Shown: positions 25,045-37,582, numbered from the stretch's first letter. The stretch is 64,000 nt of DNA from Bradyrhizobium lablabi (GCF_900141755.1 NZ_LT670844.1:5428501-5492500), one strand, 5' to 3'. The notes: generated from the sequence alone by a model not told the origin. Numbers and translations are program-made.

Positions 25045-26283
25045 GTGGATACTCTGAAAGTACGTGACGCCAAGGACGTCGAAGCGGCGGTGCGCGCGGC
25101 GATTGCCGGCGACCAGCCGCTGGAAATCATCGGCCACGGCTCAAAACGGCTGATCGGCCAGCCGATGGCGACCAATGCGGTGCTCGACCTGTCGGCGCTC
25201 AATGCGGTGACATCCTATGAGCCGAACGAACTGATCATCACTGTGCAGGCGGGGGCGCCGCTTTCGGATGTGCTCTCGCTGATCGATTCCAAGAATCAGC
25301 AATTCGCGTTCGAGCCCATGAACACGTCCATGCTGCTCGGCACGCCCGATATCGGAACCATCGGCGGAATGATCGGCGCCGGCCTCGCCGGCCCGCGCCG
25401 GATCAAGGCCGGCGGCGCCCGCGATCATCTGTTGGGCGCGCATGCGGTGTCCGGCTTCGGCGACAGTTTCAAGGCCGGCGGGCGGGTGGTGAAGAACGTC
25501 ACCGGCTATGACCTCTGCAAGCTGTTGGCGGGGTCCTGGGGCACGCTGGCGGTAATGACGGAAGTGACGCTGAAGGTGATGCCGCGTCCGGAGAGCGAGC
25601 GCACGCTGGTGCTACGGGGGCTCGACGATGTCAGCGCCAATAAGGCGATGACGGCGGCGCTGGGCTCACCGTTCGATGTGTCCGGCGCCGCGCATGTGCC
25701 GAATTCGGTGTTTCGGGCGGATACCGGCGGGGTCGGCGACCTCGGCTCAGTGCAAGCCGCGGTCACCTTGCTGCGGCTGGAGGGCATCACGGGGTCGGCT
25801 TCCCATCGCGCGGGGGCGCTCGCCAAACTTCTCGCGCCCTTTGGGAGCGCGGAAATTGTCGAAGATGCCGCTTCAGCTGCTATCTGGAGTTCGGTTCGCG
25901 ACATAAGACCATTCGCGGCCAATGGCTCGCTCGGCGCCTGGCCGGTATGGCGGATCGCCTGTCCGCCGGCCTCGGGCGGGGTGCTCGGCGAGCGGCTGGC
26001 GCGCGACACAGGCGGCGATGTGATCTACGACTGGGGCGGGGGCCTGATCTGGGCGGCGCTGCCGCCCAAGCCCGACGCCCAGGCCGCTTTGGTGCGCCAG
26101 CGCGCCGAGGAGGCTTCCGGTCACGCCACCTTGATTCGCGCATCCGAAGAGGTACGGCGCAATGTCGACGTATTTCATCCACAGGCTGGCGGCCTTGCGG
26201 CGCTTGGTGAGCGCGTCCGGCAAAGCTTCGATCCGAAGAACATCCTCAATCGCGGCCGAATGCTGCGAGGTGCCGCGGCATGA
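25045..26283 (+). CDS. glcE: Glycolate oxidase subunit GlcE (FAD-binding)
   Basis: 412 residues from GTG 25045 (GAGAAGGA a few bases upstream). The FAD-binding fold appears as IIGHGSKRLIGQP, PDIGTIGGMIGAGLAGPRRI and GRVVKNVTGYDLCKLLAGSW, the GlcE hallmark. It forms the oxidase complex with GlcD and GlcF at the membrane. Its stop overlaps the ATG of glcF by 4 bases (ATGA), so the two are translationally coupled. Confidence 0.95.
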   Translation: MDTLKVRDAKDVEAAVRAAIAGDQPLEIIGHGSKRLIGQPMATNAVLDLSALNAVTSYEPNELIITVQAGAPLSDVLSLIDSKNQQFAFEPMNTSMLLGTPDIGTIGGMIGAGLAGPRRIKAGGARDHLLGAHAVSGFGDSFKAGGRVVKNVTGYDLCKLLAGSWGTLAVMTEVTLKVMPRPESERTLVLRGLDDVSANKAMTAALGSPFDVSGAAHVPNSVFRADTGGVGDLGSVQAAVTLLRLEGITGSASHRAGALAKLLAPFGSAEIVEDAASAAIWSSVRDIRPFAANGSLGAWPVWRIACPPASGGVLGERLARDTGGDVIYDWGGGLIWAALPPKPDAQAALVRQRAEEASGHATLIRASEEVRRNVDVFHPQAGGLAALGERVRQSFDPKNILNRGRMLRGAAA

Positions 26284-27596
26284 AGACCGAATTCAGCCTC
26301 GCCCAACTCGCCGATCCCGACATCAAGGAAGCCGACAAGATCCTGCGCGCCTGCGTGCATTGCGGGTTCTGCACCGCGACCTGTCCGACCTATGTACTGC
26401 TCGGCGACGAACTCGATAGCCCCCGCGGCCGGATCTATCTGATCAAGGAGATGCTGGAGAAGGATCGCCCGCCGACGCAGGAGGTGGTGAAGCATATCGA
26501 CCGCTGCCTGTCCTGCCTCGCGTGCATGACCACCTGTCCGTCGGGCGTGAACTACATGCATCTGGTCGACCAGGCGCGGGTCCGGATCGAGAAGAACTAT
26601 ACCAGGCCGCTGCCCGAGCGGGCGCTGCGGGCGGTCCTTGCGTGGGTGCTGCCGCGGCCCGGACTGTTTCGCTGGAGCATGATGTTGGCGCGATTCGGCC
26701 GGCCGCTCGCTGCCCTGCTGCCGATCCCAAGGTCGGCATCGGCATCGCCTACTTTATTGCGGCGGATCAAGGCGATGCTAGCGCTCGCGCCGCGCCGCCT
26801 GCCGGCGCCCGGACCATCAGGCGGAAGCGTCTTTGCGGCCCTTGGCCAACGGCGCGGTAGAGTTGCGCTGCTGCAGGGCTGCGCCCAGCAGGTGCTGGCG
26901 CCGCGCATCAATCAGGCCGCGATCAGTCTGTTGACGCGTCACGGCATCGAGGTCGTGCTGGTCAGGGACGAGCAATGCTGCGGTGCGCTGACCCATCACC
27001 TCGGACGCGACGACGACGCGCTGGCGCGGGCGCGCGCCAACATCACGGTGTGGCAGAAGGAGGCCGAGCAAGGCGGCCTCGACGCCATCCTGGTGACGAC
27101 GTCCGGGTGCGGAACGGTGATCAAGGACTACGGTTTCATGCTGCGCGAGGACCGCGAGTTCGCGCCCGCGGCCGCGAAGATATCGGCGCTCGCCAAGGAC
27201 ATCACCGAGTATCTCGGCGCCATCGAACTCACGCCATCGCAGCAGCAAAGCGATATCGTCATCGCCTATCATTCGGCTTGTTCGCTGCAGCACGGACAGA
27301 AAATCAGCGAGCTTCCGAAAGAATTGCTTTCCAAGAACGGATTCGTGGTGAAAGATGTACCCGAGAGCCATTTGTGTTGCGGTTCGGCGGGGACGTACAA
27401 CATTCTCCAGCCTGACATTGCGAGCAGATTGCGCGATCGCAAGGTCGCCAATATTGCGATGGTCAAGCCGGACATGATTGCTGCGGGCAATATTGGATGC
27501 ATGGTTCAGATTGCCGGCGGCACGTCAGTTCCTGTGGTGCACACGGTTGAGCTTCTCGATTGGGCGACAGGCGGTCGAAGGCCAGGATTAAGTTGA
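26280..27596 (+). CDS. glcF: Glycolate oxidase iron-sulfur subunit GlcF
   Basis: 438 residues. The N-terminus carries two 4Fe-4S clusters (CVHCGFCTATCPTY and CLSCLACMTTCPSG). Cysteine-rich CCG domains follow, with EQCCGALTHHLG and SHLCCGSAGTYNI. It passes electrons from GlcDE toward the quinone pool. Together with glcE it forms an operon downstream of a promoter in 24926-25044; glcD has its own start upstream. Confidence 0.96.
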   Translation: MKTEFSLAQLADPDIKEADKILRACVHCGFCTATCPTYVLLGDELDSPRGRIYLIKEMLEKDRPPTQEVVKHIDRCLSCLACMTTCPSGVNYMHLVDQARVRIEKNYTRPLPERALRAVLAWVLPRPGLFRWSMMLARFGRPLAALLPIPRSASASPTLLRRIKAMLALAPRRLPAPGPSGGSVFAALGQRRGRVALLQGCAQQVLAPRINQAAISLLTRHGIEVVLVRDEQCCGALTHHLGRDDDALARARANITVWQKEAEQGGLDAILVTTSGCGTVIKDYGFMLREDREFAPAAAKISALAKDITEYLGAIELTPSQQQSDIVIAYHSACSLQHGQKISELPKELLSKNGFVVKDVPESHLCCGSAGTYNILQPDIASRLRDRKVANIAMVKPDMIAAGNIGCMVQIAGGTSVPVVHTVELLDWATGGRRPGLS

Positions 27597-27673
27597 TCGA
27601 TTGGCCCCGCGCCTTGTGGCGGACGACTTGAAACGCCCGATAGACATTGATCGGCGGCAACAGGAGGATCACG

Positions 27674-28129
27674 ATGGCTAAAGGCAAAAAGAAGAAGGGC
27701 AAGAAAAATAAAGCTAAGAAGGACAAGAAAAAACTTTTGATGGCGAAAAAATCCGCGAAGAAATCTTCCAAGAAGTCCGCGAAGAAAGCCAAGAAGTCCG
27801 CGAAGAAGTCAGCCAAGAAAAAATCGGCCAAGAAGGCCAAGGCAGCGGCGCCGAAGAAATCAGCCAAGCAGGCGGTCGCCAAGAAGAGCCCCGCAAAGAA
27901 GAAGGCGGCTCCGAAACCGCCAGCCGCAGCGAAGCCTCCGGCTCCGAAGCCGCCAGCCGCAGCGAAGCCTCCGGCTCCGAAGCCCGTCGCGCCCAAGCCT
28001 GCGCCGCCGATGGCCGCGCCGGCTCCGGCGCCCGCACCGGCGGCCCCGAGCTGGGCCTCGCCCAGTCCGAGCTCCGAGCCGTCATGGGCGTCTCCTTCGT
28101 CGAGCTCAGGCGGCGACGAGGAAAAATAG
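27674..28129 (+). CDS. Histone H1-like Lys/Ala/Pro-rich basic protein
   Basis: 151 residues from ATG 27674, with a perfect AGGAGG 6 bases upstream. The N-terminal half is almost pure Lys/Ala/Ser, with KSAKK-type repeats (KKSAKKSSKKSAKKAKKSAK), like histone H1 or AlgP C-terminal tails. A PPAAAKPPAPK segment repeats twice, then a Ser/Trp/Pro tail ends in an acidic GGDEEK. It probably binds DNA or RNA as a nucleoid-associated protein. The repeats make its length prone to change. A strong terminator follows at 28168. Confidence 0.8.
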   Translation: MAKGKKKKGKKNKAKKDKKKLLMAKKSAKKSSKKSAKKAKKSAKKSAKKKSAKKAKAAAPKKSAKQAVAKKSPAKKKAAPKPPAAAKPPAPKPPAAAKPPAPKPVAPKPAPPMAAPAPAPAPAAPSWASPSPSSEPSWASPSSSSGGDEEK

Positions 28130-28534
28130 CAAACGCCTCGCCGCCGACGACGGTGCGCAGGTTCGAAGGCCGCAGCGGTTCGCCGCTGCGGCCTTTTCTA
28201 TGCCTTGGCTTCAGCCAGCGACTGATTCGGCTACCCCGGCCGACCAAGCCGGCATTGCCGTCCCTCGCGAGGGCACGGGTGTCGCGCCTCACCCTCCAGA
28301 AGTCGCGCGATAGCCGCGGACGGCCTCAAAGTTGTTGTTTGAATGCAACACCCGCGAACAACATTTCTGATAACGTCGATTTGGCCTAAAAAAGCATCAG
28401 ATGATTATCTTTTTTGCTTCCCGCTCTGGTTGGCCCGTTCCAGATTGCTGTCACGTTAAGGAATTTTCTGCAGTCGGTTACCGCTAGTCCTGGGGGGCGC
28501 CGGAACTGGGCTGTTTTGGACAGCGGGGAGCGTC
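28130..28534. other. Intergenic region before the porin
   Basis: About 400 bases with a terminator at 28168-28198 and otherwise no gene. The last part contains an AT-rich stretch (around 28375-28420) that probably holds the porin promoter, and GGGGAG lies before the porin ATG. No other structure seen. Confidence 0.6.
28168..28198 (+). terminator. Rho-independent terminator after the histone-like gene
   Basis: GGCCGCAGCGG and CCGCTGCGGCC form a perfect 11-bp stem around a TTCG tetraloop, followed by TTTTCT. A textbook terminator, 38 bases after the stop. Confidence 0.92.
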
Positions 28535-29551
28535 ATGAAGAAACTGGTTTTAGCGGCAGCAGTACTTGCGGTGACTGCGGGGTCGGCTTTCGCGGCGGAT
28601 TTGCCGGTGAAGGCCGTCAAAGCGCCGCCGCCGGCGCCGTTTGATCCCTGGGATGTCGCCTTCGGTAGCGCCATCATGAACGACTACATCTTCCGTGGCG
28701 TGACCCAGTCCAACCACAAACCCTCCGTCGCCGCCTATTTCGAGCCGCGCTACAATGTTACCAAGGATGTGCAGCTTTATGTCGGCACCTCGTTCGAGAG
28801 CATTTCGTTCCCGAATCGTGCGGCGGCTGAGGTCGACATCTACGGCGGGATCCGCCCGACCTTCGGCATGTTCGCCTTCGATTTCGGCCTTTGGGGCTAT
28901 CTCTATCCGGGTGGACAGTGCTTCAACTCGGCAGCGTTCCCTGGTTCGGGCATCCCGGGTTCGGAACTCGGGTGCATTCTGAACGGAAACCTGCCGGTCA
29001 ACGGCAACGTAGCCAAGAAAGACGCGAGCTTCTATGAGGGCTATGCGAAGGTCAACGTGACGCTGAACGACCAGTGGCAGGTCGGCGCTAACGAATACTA
29101 CTCGCCGAACATCCTGAACCTCGGCGCTTGGGGCGACTACGCATCGCTGACCGCCAAGTGGACGGCACCGAGCACGACATTCGGCACCAGTGGCGTCGGC
29201 ATGTACGTCTCCGGCGAATTCGGCCGGCAGTGGCTCGGCACTTCGGATCGGTTCTACGGCGTCGTCAGCCCCTTGGGTAACTTCGCTGCGGGTGTTCCTG
29301 AGCCCAGCTACAACACATGGAATATCGGCGTCGGCTTCACCTACAAGGTGTTCACCCTGGATCTGCGTTACTCCGACACCAACCTCTCGAAGGCTTCCTG
29401 CAACGTCTACACCAGCGACTACGCCACCAGAAGCTTCAGCCCTGCCTTCATCACTCCCACCAATCCGGGAGGCTTCGGCTCCAACTGGTGCGGCGCCGCC
29501 GGCATCGTCAAGCTCTCGGCCGACCTGACCGCGATGACGAGCTTGAAGTAA
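28535..29551 (+). CDS. TorF-family putative outer-membrane porin
   Basis: 338 residues. The signal peptide MKKLVLAAAVLAVTAGSAFA precedes ADLPVKA, the common start of rhizobial outer-membrane proteins. The mature part has amphipathic beta strands (AIMNDYIFRGVTQSNHKPSV; YVGTSFESISFP; VDIYGGIRPTFG) matching the TorF/Gcw_chp beta-barrel family. It is predicted to span the outer membrane. Its substrate is unknown. It is monocistronic: a terminator follows at 29574. Confidence 0.88.
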   Translation: MKKLVLAAAVLAVTAGSAFAADLPVKAVKAPPPAPFDPWDVAFGSAIMNDYIFRGVTQSNHKPSVAAYFEPRYNVTKDVQLYVGTSFESISFPNRAAAEVDIYGGIRPTFGMFAFDFGLWGYLYPGGQCFNSAAFPGSGIPGSELGCILNGNLPVNGNVAKKDASFYEGYAKVNVTLNDQWQVGANEYYSPNILNLGAWGDYASLTAKWTAPSTTFGTSGVGMYVSGEFGRQWLGTSDRFYGVVSPLGNFAAGVPEPSYNTWNIGVGFTYKVFTLDLRYSDTNLSKASCNVYTSDYATRSFSPAFITPTNPGGFGSNWCGAAGIVKLSADLTAMTSLK

Positions 29552-29573
29552 ATCATTCTCTCAACGCTTAATG

Positions 29574-29603
29574 GGGGCGGCAGAGCGATCTGCCGCCCCT
29601 TTT
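29574..29603 (+). terminator. Rho-independent terminator after the porin
   Basis: GGGGCGGCAGA and TCTGCCGCCCC form a perfect 11-bp stem with a 4-base loop, followed by TTTT. It ends the porin transcript, 22 bases after the stop. Confidence 0.92.
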
Positions 29604-29619
29604 GTTTTGGCGAGTTGGA

Positions 29620-30144
29620 ATGAGCCTGGATTGGCGAAAGCTGGCGGAGAAGGTGCGCAGCCGCGCGGGTCTGCATCCTATGGCGGAGGCAACCGCTGCC
29701 GGCGTTGTCGCGGGCGCCGGCGCTGCCATCGCCATCTTCGCGATGGAGTGGTTCTCGCGCGCGTCCCACTACCCGCTGTTCATCATCCCGTTTGCCACCT
29801 CGATCGTGCTCGTGATCGGATCGCCGGAAGCCGAGCCGGCGCAACCACGCGCGTTGATCGGCGGGCATGTGGTGTCGACGATCACAGGCCTGGTCTTGCT
29901 GAAATTGACCGGGCCGCACGCCTGCGCGGCGGCGGCCGCGGTCGGGTTGGCGGTTCTGGCGATGTACCTCACCGGCACGTTTCATCCGCCGGCAGGGATC
30001 AATCCCCTATTGGTCGTCTCCAATCATCTGCCGTGGTCGTTCCTGCTCGCGCCGGTGCTGACGGGTGCGGTGCTGTTGGCGGTCTTTGCCTATGTCTGGC
30101 ACCGCTGGGTCGGCCGCCGGAAATGGCCGCAGCGCTGGCTCTGA
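29620..30144 (+). CDS. HPP family membrane protein
   Basis: 174 residues. About four membrane helices; the family's name motif is seen as GTFHPPAGINPLLVVSNHLP, with HPMAEATAAGVVAGAGAAIA near the start. HPP proteins are integral membrane proteins, some shown to move nitrite in plastids. ATG 29620 is two bases past the run that ends the terminator region, preferred over the frame opening at 29602. A link to the porin or to the ABC exporter facing it is not evident. Confidence 0.85.
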   Translation: MSLDWRKLAEKVRSRAGLHPMAEATAAGVVAGAGAAIAIFAMEWFSRASHYPLFIIPFATSIVLVIGSPEAEPAQPRALIGGHVVSTITGLVLLKLTGPHACAAAAAVGLAVLAMYLTGTFHPPAGINPLLVVSNHLPWSFLLAPVLTGAVLLAVFAYVWHRWVGRRKWPQRWL

Positions 30145-30160
30145 CGCGTCAGAAAGACGG

Positions 30161-31909
30161 TCATTTCACGCTGGCCTCCTCGCTGCGGCTCTGCAGCTCG
30201 AAATGATCGCCGTCCCGCGTCAGCACAATATGGCGCTGGTGGAACGCCTCGAGCGTCGCGCGATGGCCGATCGAGACGATGGTGGTCGCCGGCAATTTCT
30301 CCTTGAGGAGCTGGTAGAGCTTGGTTTCCGAGGCTTCGTCGAGCGAAGCGGTCGCTTCATCGAGGAATAGATATTGCGGCGCATGCAACAGCGCGCGCGC
30401 AACGCCCAGGCGCTGCTGCTCGCCGAGCGAGAGCATCCGGTTCCAGTGCGCCTCTTCGTCCAGCCTGGAGGCGAGCTGAGGCAGGCCGACGGCGATCAGA
30501 ACATCCCTGACCCGATCCGAACCGAATTCGCCAACCTCCGACGGATAGACGATCGCAGCCTTTAGCGAGCCGATCGGAAGATACGGCCGCTGCGGCAGCA
30601 TCATCAGCGTTGCCTTTGCGGGAACAGCAATCGAGCCGCTGCCGTAGGGCCAGATGCCGGCGATGGCGCGAAACAGGGTCGACTTGCCGGCGCCGGACGG
30701 GCCGGTCACCAGGGTGCGCTCATTGCCGTTGATGTGGAAGTGGTCCGCCGCGACCAGCGGCGCTCCGTTGGGCAACCTGACCAGAAGCTGCTCCAGATCG
30801 ATGCCGTTGCCGCCGGTCGACGACACGACATCGATCGAGCCGGCCCCGGTCGGCTCGGCGGTGGCGCTTTTGATGGCGGTCTCGAAACCGTCGAGACGGG
30901 CGATCACGGCGCGCCATTCCGCCAGCGTCCGATAGGTCGACACGAAAAACGACAGCGATTGCTGCACGCTGGAGAAAGCGTTCGCGGTCTGCATCATGCC
31001 GCCAAGCTGGATCTTGCCGGCAAAATAAGCGGGCGCCACCAGGATATAGGGAAAAACCACCGCGGCCTGCCCGTAGCTCGCGGTTAGCGCCGTGACCCGC
31101 TTGGTCCGCTGCATGATGGCATACCAGTTGGCGATAACGCGGCCAAAGCGCTCCGAAAGCCGATGCCGTTCGGCGTTCTCGCCCTGCAACAGCGCAATCT
31201 GTTCGGAATTTTCGCGCGCCCGAACCAAGTTGAAGCGAAAATCGGCTTCGTACCGCTGCTGCTGGAAATCGAGATTAACCAGCGGCGAGCCGATCCATTG
31301 GGTCAGCGCGGTTCCAAGGATCGCATAGATCAGCGCGCCCCATACCAGATAGCCGGGGATCATAAACTCGCGGCCGAAAATGTGCAGTGGAGCCTCCGCG
31401 GAGAGACCCCACAGGATCACCACAAAGGAGGCCAGCGTGACGATCGCGCTCAACAGGCCGACACTGATCGCGAGCGTTTGATCGACGAACATCTTGACGT
31501 CGTCGGCAATGCGCTGGTCCGGATTGTCGGCGGCATCGCCCCTGAGCTGCATCCGATAATGGTTGGCGTTGTGCAGCCACTGGCCGAGATAGAGCCTCGT
31601 CATCCAGCTCCGCCAGCGGATCTGGAGCCATTGATTGAGATAAAGCTGGTAGACCGACAGCGCGATGTAGAACGTCGCCAAAAGGCAGAAGATGCCGATT
31701 TCCCTGACGAAGCCGTCCCAGTTCTTCTCCTGCAGCGCATTGTAAAAGCGGTTGTTCCACGCGTTCAGCAGCACGTTGATCAAAACCAGCGAAAGCTCGA
31801 TCGCGATCACTGCGGCAAGCAGCAGCCGGCCCGGCCATTTGTCCTCGGACCGGAAATAGGGGGCGGCGATCCGCCATACGGTCGCAAGCGTCGCGCGAAG
31901 GCTCTTCAC
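30161..31909 (-). CDS. ABC transporter, fused membrane and ATPase (SbmA/YddA-like)
   Basis: 582 residues from a GTG start at 31909. The N-terminal part has six membrane helices of the ABC_membrane_2 family (LLLAAVIAIELSLVLINVLL; MTRLYLGQWLHNANHYRMQL; DDVKMFVDQTLAIS). The ATPase has Walker A GPSGAGKST, signature LSLGEQQRLG and Walker B YLFLDEATASLDEAS. Relatives include YddA and the peroxisomal/vitamin B12 transporters, and BacA-related proteins take up peptides or very long-chain fatty acids in symbiosis. The substrate here is unknown. Confidence 0.92.
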   Translation of the reverse strand: MKSLRATLATVWRIAAPYFRSEDKWPGRLLLAAVIAIELSLVLINVLLNAWNNRFYNALQEKNWDGFVREIGIFCLLATFYIALSVYQLYLNQWLQIRWRSWMTRLYLGQWLHNANHYRMQLRGDAADNPDQRIADDVKMFVDQTLAISVGLLSAIVTLASFVVILWGLSAEAPLHIFGREFMIPGYLVWGALIYAILGTALTQWIGSPLVNLDFQQQRYEADFRFNLVRARENSEQIALLQGENAERHRLSERFGRVIANWYAIMQRTKRVTALTASYGQAAVVFPYILVAPAYFAGKIQLGGMMQTANAFSSVQQSLSFFVSTYRTLAEWRAVIARLDGFETAIKSATAEPTGAGSIDVVSSTGGNGIDLEQLLVRLPNGAPLVAADHFHINGNERTLVTGPSGAGKSTLFRAIAGIWPYGSGSIAVPAKATLMMLPQRPYLPIGSLKAAIVYPSEVGEFGSDRVRDVLIAVGLPQLASRLDEEAHWNRMLSLGEQQRLGVARALLHAPQYLFLDEATASLDEASETKLYQLLKEKLPATTIVSIGHRATLEAFHQRHIVLTRDGDHFELQSRSEEASVK

Positions 31910-32233
31910 AGGTTGTGCTCTCCTGGAGGGGCGGCCTAAAGGCCTGAGGAAGTACGGGAATTGCGCGATCTTAGACTAAGGTCGCAAGTATCATGATCCG
32001 GGTAAGCTTGTCCCAACCTCGGCCTAGACCCTAGCATGGGCATAACGGCGCGGGGCGGGGACGCTTTCAAATTCGCGAGCTTGTGAGCGGACTTGGCATT
32101 GCTAAAAGCCGGCATTGCCGAATTCGTGGGCATATTTCGCGGATTTGCCGGATCATCCCCATGATCGCGCCAGGCATGCCCAACCGTCCACGCTGGCCGG
32201 CATGCCGCAAATGTGGCGTGGGGAGGAACCGTA
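31910..32233. other. Divergent intergenic region, ABC transporter / lactate permease
   Basis: 324 bases between two divergent transport genes. It should carry both promoters. A loose GCCGGCAT pair (around 32109 and 32199) is the only repetition I notice. No gene is supported. Confidence 0.55.
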
Positions 32234-33898
<1,665 letters not shown>

Positions 33899-33925
33899 GG
33901 CCGGCTCCGGCGACACGAACAAAAT

Positions 33926-33958
33926 TCCCGCGAGGCGCGCGCCCCGCGGGGATTTTTT
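33926..33958 (+). terminator. Terminator after the lactate permease
   Basis: CCCGCG (33927-33932) and CGCGGG (33945-33950), with extra pairing, form a GC stem followed by GATTTTTT. It ends the lctP transcript about 30 bases after the stop. Confidence 0.85.
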
Positions 33959-34045
33959 GCGAATCGGCCATTTTTGTTACCGCCGATCTGGTCAATGTCA
34001 TGCTTGCCGACTAGAAACGCGCGCCGGAATATTTCGAGAGGTATT

Positions 34046-34462
34046 ATGTCTTTAGCGACACGTTTTATGAGGCAGGCCGCAATCGCGCTGGTGCTCGCCG
34101 CCCCTTTGTTCGAAGCCGTTCCGGCGTCTGCCGATAATGGGTTTCCGTTCGGGCTGGAGATGACACTGGATGCCGGGCGTCAGCCCGGATCGAAACGGGT
34201 CCCGGACCTGGAGATCGGCGACAATGGCGAAGCCATCCTCGAATTGTGGTGCAAGGGCGGCAAGGGCCAGTTTTCGGTGGCCGGCAATACCGTGATCTTT
34301 GTCGCAGGAGCGCTGGAGGATCGCGCCTGTCCGCCGGCGCTGGCCCAGGCGGATGACGACCTGGTCGCGGCACTGAGCGAGGCCGCGACCTGGAGGCGCC
34401 AGGGCGATCTCGTATCGTTCATCGGAACCAGGACGCTGCGGTTCCGGCTCAACACCAATTGA
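34046..34462 (+). CDS. Secreted protein, META/HslJ-like
   Basis: 138 residues. A signal peptide runs to PASA. The mature part (GLEMTLDAGRQPGSKRVPDL; AILELWCKGGKGQFSV; TVIFVAGALEDRACPPALAQ) is a small beta-rich domain with two cysteines and resembles a META-type heat/stress domain by overall pattern, with low certainty. GAGAGG precedes ATG 34046 by a few bases. It is transcribed after the lctP terminator and stands alone. Confidence 0.6.
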   Translation: MSLATRFMRQAAIALVLAAPLFEAVPASADNGFPFGLEMTLDAGRQPGSKRVPDLEIGDNGEAILELWCKGGKGQFSVAGNTVIFVAGALEDRACPPALAQADDDLVAALSEAATWRRQGDLVSFIGTRTLRFRLNTN

Positions 34463-34484
34463 GCCAAGAATAAAATTCCAGGCC

Positions 34485-34545
34485 GTAGGTTGGGTTGAGC
34501 GAAGCGAAACCCGTCGCTTCGGTCGAAAGTTGCCGATGGGTTTCG
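34485..34545. repeat. Dispersed repeat (GTAGGTTGGGTTGAGCG family)
   Basis: GTAGGTTGGGTTGAGCGAAG and the following GATGGGTTTCG arm correspond, in reverse complement, to the element at 55457-55520 (GGGTTTCGCAAGCGCTCAAC and CCATCCTAC). The pairing identifies one repeat family in two orientations. Confidence 0.65.
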
Positions 34546-34561
34546 TGGTTTCAGGCCCGGG

Positions 34562-35758
34562 CTATTTCCATGCCGATTTGTCGGCATCCCAGTGTTGGCC
34601 GCCAAATTCCTTGGCCAGCGCCTCGAGCGCGCCGTTGTCGTCCTTCTGGTCGCCTTCCTCGTCGCCGCTCGCCTCATCGCTCAGGTTGAGCTTTGGGCCC
34701 GCGGTCTCGTCCACGGTCGAAATCACGGGATTGCCGATCCACAGCATCAGCCGGTCGGTCGCGCCGGGTTTGTCGGGCGCCGCGAGTGCGGCAATTTCGA
34801 TCGTCTCGGTGAGGTCGAGTGCGGGATAAAGCTGGCTCGGCCGCTTGAACGTCAGTTTCAGCGTGCCGGTATTGGCGTTCCAGGCCGAGGTAGCCGATTT
34901 CGCCGCAAGCGTTTTGGTCAGCACGCCCGTGATCGCCGCCGCGAGCTTGTCCTTGTTGAGCTTGTCGCCGTCGCGCCAGTCGGCGGCGGCAAAGCGGATG
35001 GTGCGCTCCATGTCGACGACGCCGCTGGTCCAGCCCGCGGCGACCACGCCGGGCTGCGACTTGAACTTCGCGATCAGCGCCGCGGCGCGCGATGGATCGG
35101 CGCTGATGGTGATGGTCTGCTCGCCGGCGCGCAACGCATCGCAGGTCACGCCAAGGCTGTTGAGCGACACTTCGAGATCCTGTCCCTTCAGCCCTTTGAG
35201 GAAATCCGACGCCGCATCGAGCTTTACCTTGACGCCGATCGATTCCGGCGACACTTCGGTAAAATCCTTTGGCGTCGCGGTGATACCCTCGTCGGTGGTC
35301 TGGTTGTCCAGAAATTCCTTTTCGCTGAGATCGGAATTGTCGGTCGAGGCCACTTCCGTCACGGTCTGGCCGACGCTGATCTGGCCCTTGAATTCGAAGC
35401 CGTCGCCGGTCGGCTTGCGCGTGAGTTTCACGCTCACCGGCAATTTGTCAGCGAGGCTCTGCGTGGTCCCGGTCAGGGTCTGGCCGCTGACCGCGAGGTT
35501 GACGACAAAGCGATCCTTGCGCTCGGAGCCTTTCTCGGCGGGGTAGCAGACGTCGAGCACCGCCGAGGTGACGGTCTTGCCCTGCCGGGTCTCTTTCAGG
35601 ATGACGTCGGCATTGCCGTTCATCAAGCCGTCGATCGAGGTGAAATACCTGGTTTCGTTGGCGCCCGGCGCGGGTTTCGTCGAGAGTTTTATCTCGGCTA
35701 GCGCGAAATCCGGCGAGGCAGTCAAGAGGCCGATCAGGCAGAAAAAAAGCGCGCGCAT
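34562..35758 (-). CDS. Large secreted protein, unknown
   Basis: 398 residues from ATG 35758 (RALFFCLIGLLTASPDFALA signal). No membrane segment follows. The mature part has alternating beta-rich blocks (TRYFTSIDGLMNGNADVILK; VVNLAVSGQTLTGTTQ; SVGQTVTEVASTDNSDLSEK) and an acidic C-terminal tail (DEASGDEEGDQKDDNGALEA). I cannot place it in a family; it resembles a rhizobial periplasmic hypothetical. It lies downstream of groEL on the same strand, 157 bases on, and may share read-through. Confidence 0.65.
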   Translation of the reverse strand: MRALFFCLIGLLTASPDFALAEIKLSTKPAPGANETRYFTSIDGLMNGNADVILKETRQGKTVTSAVLDVCYPAEKGSERKDRFVVNLAVSGQTLTGTTQSLADKLPVSVKLTRKPTGDGFEFKGQISVGQTVTEVASTDNSDLSEKEFLDNQTTDEGITATPKDFTEVSPESIGVKVKLDAASDFLKGLKGQDLEVSLNSLGVTCDALRAGEQTITISADPSRAAALIAKFKSQPGVVAAGWTSGVVDMERTIRFAAADWRDGDKLNKDKLAAAITGVLTKTLAAKSATSAWNANTGTLKLTFKRPSQLYPALDLTETIEIAALAAPDKPGATDRLMLWIGNPVISTVDETAGPKLNLSDEASGDEEGDQKDDNGALEALAKEFGGQHWDADKSAWK

Positions 35759-35914
35759 AGGGGGGTCCTCGAAGATCGGATGGTGTCGCGGGGCTCGGTC
35801 GATTCGGTGCCAGTCGCTACCCAAGCCTTAGCAAACCTCTGTAACATTCGCCAAAAAAGAAGGCCGCCCGGAGGCGGCCTTCGTCGATTTGGTAGTGCGC
35901 AGCGCGAGGCGGGC

Positions 35915-37567
<1,653 letters not shown>

Positions 37568-37582
37568 TCACTCCTGATGGTG

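Noticed and set aside
34592..35701. 369-codon frame opposite the secreted protein gene
   Set aside because: Arg/Gly/His-rich shadow; the minus-strand gene has a signal peptide and a sensible start.
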